20,307 bases of DNA from Planctomycetaceae bacterium (GTDB lineage Bacteria; Planctomycetota; Planctomycetia; Pirellulales; Pirellulaceae), in NCBI GenBank assembly GCA_002685655.1, contig NYXM01000057.1, positions 1-20,307 on the forward strand, given 5' to 3'. Numbering within the stretch: position 1 is the first letter of the stretch; the number at the start of each line of letters is the position of its first letter. A program made the translations under genes and the position numbers. This document shows, piece by piece, positions 16,785 to 20,307 of the stretch. A model generated the notes under the pieces. The model was not told the DNA's origin. It made no database searches and worked only from the letters and a program-made list of their open reading frames with translations.

Positions 16785-16823
16785 AAGGCCGTACCCGTCT
16801 TCGGACGTGTGCGGCCTTTTTTT
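16785..16823 (+). terminator. Rho-independent terminator with TTCG tetraloop
   Basis: AAGGCCGTACCCGTC (16785-16799) pairs with GACGTGTGCGGCCTT (16804-16818) over 15 positions with one mismatch and one G-T pair, closed by the stable loop TTCG, and ends in seven Ts (16817-16823). It is a textbook intrinsic terminator for + strand transcription. No + strand gene precedes it inside the element, so it must end an unannotated transcript. Confidence 0.85.
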
Positions 16824-16841
16824 GTTAGCCGAGGAGACGCG

Positions 16842-16895
16842 ATGAAACAGAGCGGCGTCCGTGCGGAATGCCACGTACCAGCGAGTGAATTGTGA
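16842..16895 (+). CDS. Possible 17-residue leader peptide or chance frame
   Basis: ATG 16842 follows GAGGAG (16831-16836) at 5 nt spacing, a near-ideal ribosome binding site, and the frame runs MKQSGVRAECHVPASEL then TGA. It lies between the terminator and the tRNA. It resembles no known leader, and with so few codons it may be accidental. The good translation signal is the only evidence. Confidence 0.22.
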   Translation: MKQSGVRAECHVPASEL

Positions 16896-17006
16896 GGCCC
16901 AATAGGCTTGGCCAGCCCGACAATCGGTTTCGGGCCACTTGAACAACTCACCAGGACACGAGCCGAAACCCGCACGGACGCCTGCGTATAACGCGGCCAC
17001 GGCACC

Positions 17007-17016
17007 TGACCGGTCA
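17007..17016. repeat. Palindrome within a larger inverted repeat upstream of the tRNA
   Basis: TGACCGGTCA is a perfect 10-bp palindrome. It is enclosed by GGCCACGGCA (16995-17004) and TGCCGTGACC (17024-17033), complementary at 9 of 10 positions. It ends 7 nt before the tRNA and could be an operator, a transposase accessory site or an RNA fold. Confidence 0.55.
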
Positions 17017-17039
17017 TGATCGATGCCGTGACCTGAAAA

Positions 17040-17112
17040 CCCCCCGTAGCTCAATGGATAGAGCAACCGCCTGCTAAGCGATAGGTCGCCCGTTCGAGTC
17101 GGGCCGGGGGGA
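17040..17112 (+). tRNA. tRNA with anticodon GCU, short variable loop, uncertain identity
   Basis: A complete 73-nt cloverleaf is visible: acceptor CCCCCCG/CGGGGGG (7 perfect pairs), D stem GCTC/GAGC with loop AATGGATA, anticodon stem ACCGC/GCGAT (one C-A mismatch), loop CTGCTAA with anticodon GCT, variable loop AGGTC (5 nt), T arm GCCCG-TTCGAGT-CGGGC, and discriminator A. CCA is not encoded. GCU reads serine codons AGC/AGU, but true bacterial tRNA-Ser has a long variable arm, absent here. The body resembles tRNA-Arg(UCU): an A after the D-loop GG, and C35 and U36, are known arginyl-tRNA synthetase determinants. It may have arisen from tRNA-Arg(UCU) by one change at position 34. It is cargo of the transposon. 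Four Ts follow. Confidence 0.85.
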
Positions 17113-17139
17113 TTTTCTTTACTTTTACTTAGTAACCGA

Positions 17140-17167
17140 TTGACAACGCTTACCGAACGGTTATCAT
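17140..17167 (+). promoter_or_regulatory. Sigma70-like promoter of the HTH regulator with possible operator
   Basis: A perfect -35 TTGACA (17140-17145) is followed after 16 nt by TATCAT (17162-17167, 5 of 6 to consensus). The inverted repeat TAACCG (17133-17138) / CGGTTA (17158-17163) brackets the -35 and touches the -10, a position suited to a self-repressing regulator. The regulator ATG lies 29 nt beyond the -10. Confidence 0.65.
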
Positions 17168-17195
17168 TAGGGTATCGAATGAAAGGAACCGATCG

Positions 17196-17393
17196 ATGCC
17201 CAAGACTACCAAGATCAGCGATACTTTGCGAGCGGAAATCAAGGCGTATCCCGAGACTCTTTACAAGCTGGCTAAAGCGTGCGACATCTCGTTGCCCGTC
17301 CTTAGCCGGTTTGTTAAGGGCGAACGGGACTTGAAGCTGGAGACCGTCGACAAGATCGCCAAGACTCTCAACCTGAAGTTGATACGTAAATAG
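17196..17393 (+). CDS. Small Cro/XRE-type helix-turn-helix protein (65 aa)
   Basis: The whole protein is one lambda-repressor-like DNA-binding domain. Helices 2 and 3 are LYKLAKACDISLPVLSRFVKGER (given in part; residues about 22-44), followed by DLKLETVDKIAKTLNLKL, the classic XRE ending. There is no dimerisation or sensor domain. AAAGGAA lies 7-8 nt before the ATG, and a strong promoter with an inverted repeat is directly upstream, suggesting autoregulation. It stands between the tRNA and the transposase, so it may control the transposase, the methyltransferase or itself. By size it resembles controller proteins of restriction-modification systems, but no restriction gene is present. Confidence 0.88.
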   Translation: MPKTTKISDTLRAEIKAYPETLYKLAKACDISLPVLSRFVKGERDLKLETVDKIAKTLNLKLIRK

Positions 17394-17401
17394 CAGCCCG
17401 A

Positions 17402-17421
17402 GGGGTCGCGCTAACGACCCC
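17402..17421 (+). terminator. Hairpin between regulator and transposase
   Basis: GGGGTCG (17402-17408) pairs perfectly with CGACCCC (17415-17421) around a 6-nt loop, 8 nt after the regulator stop. There is no T-tract. A smaller hairpin, AGGCA/TGCCT, follows. These may limit read-through into the transposase, a common way to keep transposition low. Confidence 0.45.
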
Positions 17422-17504
17422 AAGGGCGAGTACCCAGGCAGGCTTGCCTCAGTACCCTGCAAAAAGCATTGTCGCAAGCCAGCCGCTACCAAGCAAGGTT
17501 TGCG

Positions 17505-18458
17505 ATGAATTCCCCATGTTGCCACACTGACGCCCGCCCGCACGGTCGCGATAGGAAGGGCGTTCGCCGCTTCCGTTGTGCCAATTGCCGCAAGACGTTC
17601 CAGGCCCCCAAGTCTCGACCCATCGGCGCGATGCGGATCGAAGTAGCCAAGGCTGAGAAGGTTGTGCAAGCGTTGCTTGAAGGTTGCTCGATTCGTTCGG
17701 TCGAGCGAATGTTTGACATCCATCGCGATACCGTCATGGCTCTCGTCTTGGAGTTGGGCGATCGGTGCAAGCGGTATTTCTTCGACACACTGAAGGGCCT
17801 CGACGCGGACGTGATCGAATGCGACGAGGTGTGGTCGTGGGCTGGATGCAAAGAGCGGACACGCGAGCGACTGGGCAAGGGCGAGGAATACGGCGACGTG
17901 TGGTTTCACACTGCGATTGACCCAGGCACTAAGTTGCTGGCTTGCTGGCACGCTGGCCGTCGATCTGACGAAGATACCCACGCCTTTGCATACAAGTTGG
18001 CAGAGGCCGTTAGCGGTTCGGTGATGGTGAGTACGGACGGACTGTCCAACTACCGGACAGCCCTGCCGATGGCGTTTGGAACGCGAGTCCACCACGCGGC
18101 CGTTATCAAGACGTACGCAGGCGGGAACGAAGACCATAAGTATTCGCCTAGCCGCATCTCTGGCGTTGAGAAGCACGCTCGATACGGCAACCCCGACTTG
18201 AGCCGTGCGTCCACGTCGATCATTGAGCGGTCGAACCTCACGCTCAGAACCAACCTGAGACGGTTCACCCGCCTGACGATTGGTTTCTCCAAGTCCCGCC
18301 GACACCACGAAGCGATGTTTGCGATCTGGGCTTTGTGGTACAACTTCGTCAAGCCGCACCTGACGCTGAAGCGCGACACCCCCGCGATGGCGCACGGATT
18401 GACTGACCACCGCTGGACGATTCGTGAAATGTTGAATGAAACTGCTCATAGCTTTTAA
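17505..18458 (+). CDS. IS1-like DDE transposase (317 aa)
   Basis: The N-terminus has a zinc-finger-like Cys/His cluster (CCH 5-7, then CANC 25-28) in the IS1 InsA-like context VRRFRCANCRKTF, followed by a helix-turn-helix (about 57-82). The catalytic core resembles IS1 InsB: D107 in CDEVWSWAG, D178 in STDGLSNY and E241 in IIERSNLTLR, followed by GFSKS and the FVKPHLTLKRDTPAMAHG tail. It is a single frame with no frameshift, unlike classic IS1, as in the longer single-ORF branches of the family. I chose ATG 17505 (AAGG upstream); a TTG at 17469 would add 12 residues. The stop lies within the right inverted repeat. The gene looks intact, so the element may still be mobile. Confidence 0.88.
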   Translation: MNSPCCHTDARPHGRDRKGVRRFRCANCRKTFQAPKSRPIGAMRIEVAKAEKVVQALLEGCSIRSVERMFDIHRDTVMALVLELGDRCKRYFFDTLKGLDADVIECDEVWSWAGCKERTRERLGKGEEYGDVWFHTAIDPGTKLLACWHAGRRSDEDTHAFAYKLAEAVSGSVMVSTDGLSNYRTALPMAFGTRVHHAAVIKTYAGGNEDHKYSPSRISGVEKHARYGNPDLSRASTSIIERSNLTLRTNLRRFTRLTIGFSKSRRHHEAMFAIWALWYNFVKPHLTLKRDTPAMAHGLTDHRWTIREMLNETAHSF

Positions 18459-18474
18459 CACACTGTTAGGACAC
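18455..18474 (-). repeat. Right terminal inverted repeat
   Basis: TTAACACACTGTTAGGACAC is the complement of the left repeat at 18 of 20 positions. It overlaps the transposase stop codon and is followed by GACC and then the direct repeat. Confidence 0.85.
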
Positions 18475-18478
18475 GACC

Positions 18479-18488
18479 GGACTTTCGG
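18479..18488 (+). repeat. Target-site duplication, right copy
   Basis: An exact copy of GGACTTTCGG at 15664-15673. It encodes Gly-Leu-Ser in the SecA-like frame on both sides of the insertion. Confidence 0.85.
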
Positions 18489-20278
18489 ATGCTGCGCTAG
18501 TTGACAAAACTTTCGATCTGCAACGTCGTGTGAAAGACGGGGAAGTGGTCACTGGCAGGGATATTCTGGAACCGGCTTTCGCAGTCGTCTTCACAGCCGC
18601 GCAGCGTGTGTTGGCGATCGACCTTTACGATGTGCAACTCCTAAGCGGGTTAGCGCTGGCCCGCGGCACAATCGCCGAGATGCAGACTGGTGAGGGCAAG
18701 ACTTTCGCGGCGCTGCTGCCAGCTTACTTACACGCGCTGGCAGGCGACGGCGTGCACGTAATGACCGTCAACGCGTACCTTGCCAAGCGCGATTTTGAAC
18801 AGATTGCGCCTGTCTATCGATTGCTAGGATTATCGGTTGGCTTGATCGAAGCCGATATTCCCCCCGACGCCAAGCGAAACGCCTACGCCAGCGACATCAC
18901 CTACGGCCCGGGCTACGAGTTCGGCTTTGACTACCTCCGCGATCAGGTGGCTCTGATTTCGCGTTGCAAGCCGCGGCTCGGCGATTCATTTCGGGCACGG
19001 CAGCGGGGCCAATCACTCGATAGATCAGAGTCGATGCAACGCGGCCAGGCCGTGGCAATTGTGGATGAAACTGACAGCGTAATGCTCGACGAAGCCACGA
19101 CTCCACTGGTCCTGGCGGCGGGTGGAGATGTTCCAGCAGCCAATGCTGAAGTCTATGTAGCGGCGCTGCGAAAATCCGAGCAGTTCGAAATCAATCGCCA
19201 CTTCGTGATCGACGAAGCGGCCTCCACACTGAGGCTCACATCCTGCGCCATCGAACAGCTATCGGACCGGCAGAACGAGACTCCCCGCCGCGGACTCGAT
19301 CGTTCCTGGACGATGTACGTTGAACAAGCGTTACGTGCCGAGCGCTTATTCCGCCGAGACGTGGATTACGTTGTCGACGACGATACGCTCCGTCTGGTCG
19401 ATCAATACACAGGTCGCATCTTCACCGACCGTTCGTGGGCTGACGGGCTTCACCAAGCGGTGCAGGCGAAAGAAGGCATCACGATTACGACCGAAAACAA
19501 ATCGATTGCCCGCATCACGCGGCAGCGCTACCTCCGGCTCTACAAACACCTGTGCGGCATGACTGGCACGGCCCAAGGAGGCGAACGCGAGCTACGTAGC
19601 GTCTACGGACTGAGAGTCGCCATTATCCCACCGCACAAACCGTGTCAGCGAAGAATGCTACCGATGCGAGTCTATGCAGACTTGGCGATCAAAGAGAAGG
19701 CCATTGTCGAAGAACTCGTGAAGATTCATCGTACGGGGCAACCGGTGCTGGTCGGTACCGCCGCGATCGATACCAGTCAGCGGCTCGCTCGCCACCTCGA
19801 CGAGCGGGGAGTTTCGTATCAGCTTCTCAACGGCAAGCAGGATGCCGAAGAAGCCGACATCGTGGCAGAGGCCGGCCAACTCGGCACCGTGACCATCGCC
19901 ACGAATATGGCGGGGCGCGGCACGGACATCAAGCTCGGTCAGGGCGTGCGCGAGCTGGGGGGATTGCACGTTGTCGCCACCGAGCCGCAGGAATCTACAC
20001 GTGTTGATCGCCAGCTATTCGGCCGCGCCGCCCGCCAAGGCGACCCCGGTTCGTGTCAGCGGTTCGCATCATCCGACGATGAACTTTTCGCGCGTTATGC
20101 GCCATCCCTGTCGGCCCGCATTCAGCGCCTGGCCGACACCCACGGCCAATGCCAAATGGAACTCGAACACGACGTCGCAGCGCTGCAACATCGTGTCGAA
20201 GGCACGAGGGCCTACCAGCGGCGCCAGTTGTTCGCTCATGACGACTGGTTGGAGAGCGTCCTGCGGGACCTGACATAG
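18479..20278 (+). pseudogene. SecA-like ATPase gene, 3' fragment (short SecA)
   Basis: Nearly all SecA motor motifs are intact: YDVQLLSG (Q motif), Walker A MQTGEGKT, TVNAYLAKRD, SDITYGPGYEFGFDYLRD, Walker B VDETDS, RDVDYVVDDD, CGMTGTA, NMAGRGTDIKLG, and QLFGRAARQGDPG with the arginine-finger region. Only the first 43 codons are on the other side of the insertion. A GTG at 18530 could restart translation to give a 582-residue protein that keeps every motor motif, but it has no Shine-Dalgarno. The reconstructed 639-residue protein is shorter than housekeeping SecA (about 800-950); it stops just after the VEGTRAYQRRQLFAHDDWL segment, lacking most of the helical wing and the zinc tail. It is a SecA paralogue, once co-translated with the TolC-family gene. 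Confidence 0.85.
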
Positions 20279-20307
20279 GCGCTCTTCTGTGACGCCTGTA
20301 GCGGTTA
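20279..20307. other. Right-edge spacer
   Basis: 29 bp after the SecA-like stop codon. GGCG...CGCC pieces suggest a small fold, but nothing is assignable before the window ends. Confidence 0.3.

Larger units (their letters stand above)
16626..17039. other. Structured non-coding region inside the transposon
   Basis: These 414 bp contain no recognised gene. On the + strand there is an intrinsic terminator at 16785-16823, a 17-codon frame behind a strong ribosome binding site at 16842, and, next to the tRNA, an inverted repeat (GGCCACGGCA 16995-17004 with TGCCGTGACC 17024-17033, one mismatch) around a perfect palindrome TGACCGGTCA (17007-17016). On the - strand it must contain the methyltransferase promoter, which I could not place. 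A hairpin ACTGG-N7-CCAGT (16687-16703) resembles a tRNA T-arm. Confidence 0.6.
15674..18478. mobile_element. IS1-like transposon with passenger methyltransferase, tRNA and regulator
   Basis: The element is about 2.8 kb, bounded by the 10-bp direct repeats GGACTTTCGG (15664-15673 and 18479-18488). Near its ends are inverted repeats: GTGTCCTATTAGTGTGTTAA (15676-15695) and the complement of TTAACACACTGTTAGGACAC (18455-18474), matching at 18 of 20 bases. The repeats sit 2 nt inside the left duplication and 4 nt inside the right one, a small asymmetry. From left to right it carries a DNA methyltransferase (-), an intrinsic terminator (+), a tRNA (+), a small HTH regulator (+) and the transposase (+). 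The two outer genes end at the inverted repeats. A plain IS1-type element is about 0.7-1.2 kb, so the extra DNA is cargo. It splits the SecA-like gene. Confidence 0.85.

Noticed and set aside
16680..16790. Possible second tRNA on the - strand (T-arm-like ACTGG/CCAGT hairpin with TTCGGGT loop)
   Set aside because: No matching acceptor half, anticodon stem or D arm could be found upstream, and the loop lacks the conserved A. At most it is a decayed remnant.
16775..17017. 80-codon - strand frame in the non-coding part of the transposon
   Set aside because: It overlaps the terminator and the palindromic region, has no ribosome binding site and no recognisable domain.
16626..18461. Upstream extension of the methyltransferase frame on the - strand to 921 codons
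   Set aside because: It runs antisense through the transposase, the regulator and the tRNA. Only the part from 16625 down has methyltransferase motifs; the rest is a chance open frame.
15674..18478. CRISPR array, prophage or integron as the explanation for the inserted segment
   Set aside because: There are no spaced repeats, no integrase, no phage structural genes and no attC sites. Direct repeats, inverted repeats and a DDE transposase fit a transposon.

Overview
The window looks like chromosomal DNA of a planctomycete, most likely of the Pirellulales or Rhodopirellula type. This rests on gene families typical of that group: a Ser/Thr kinase fused to a periplasmic sensor, a DUF1080 (3-keto-disaccharide hydrolase-like) protein, a multiheme cytochrome with a Pirellula/Verrucomicrobium-type heme module beside a dehydrogenase-like beta-propeller, and many secreted proteins. 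No rRNA or marker gene confirms the lineage.

Layout. 1-225: no convincing gene; a perfect 16-bp palindrome lies at 177-192. 226-2710 (-): a transmembrane Ser/Thr kinase followed 4 nt later by a small TM2-domain protein. 2770-5032 (+): a secreted amidohydrolase and a secreted protein of unknown function. 5033-5316: a convergent spacer packed with inverted and tandem repeats. 5317-7252 (-): pdxA, then a TIGR01777-type sugar-nucleotide epimerase. 7476-9087 (+): a secreted DUF1080 protein and a thioredoxin-TPR protein of the CnoX/YbbN type. 9177-13530 (+): a 949-residue hexaheme cytochrome c and a tightly linked propeller protein. 13578-14783 (-): a REC/HD-GYP response regulator.

The most interesting part is 14762-20278. 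It begins with the C-terminal half of a TolC-family outer-membrane protein, cut off at its N-terminus against the HD-GYP gene. An ATGA overlap joins it to a short SecA-like ATPase gene. That gene is split by an insertion of about 2.8 kb (15674-18478). GGACTTTCGG flanks the insertion on both sides, and removing the insertion with one copy restores a continuous 639-codon SecA-like frame.

The insertion has near-terminal 20-bp inverted repeats (18/20 match). It encodes an IS1-like DDE transposase plus passengers: a beta-class DNA methyltransferase, a small Cro/XRE-type regulator with its own sigma70-like promoter, a tRNA, and a strong rho-independent terminator with no obvious gene in front of it. 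The tRNA has anticodon GCU but a short variable loop and an arginine-tRNA-like body, so its amino acid identity is doubtful. A transposon carrying a methyltransferase, a regulator and an odd tRNA inside a SecA/TolC locus is the best candidate here for something undescribed.
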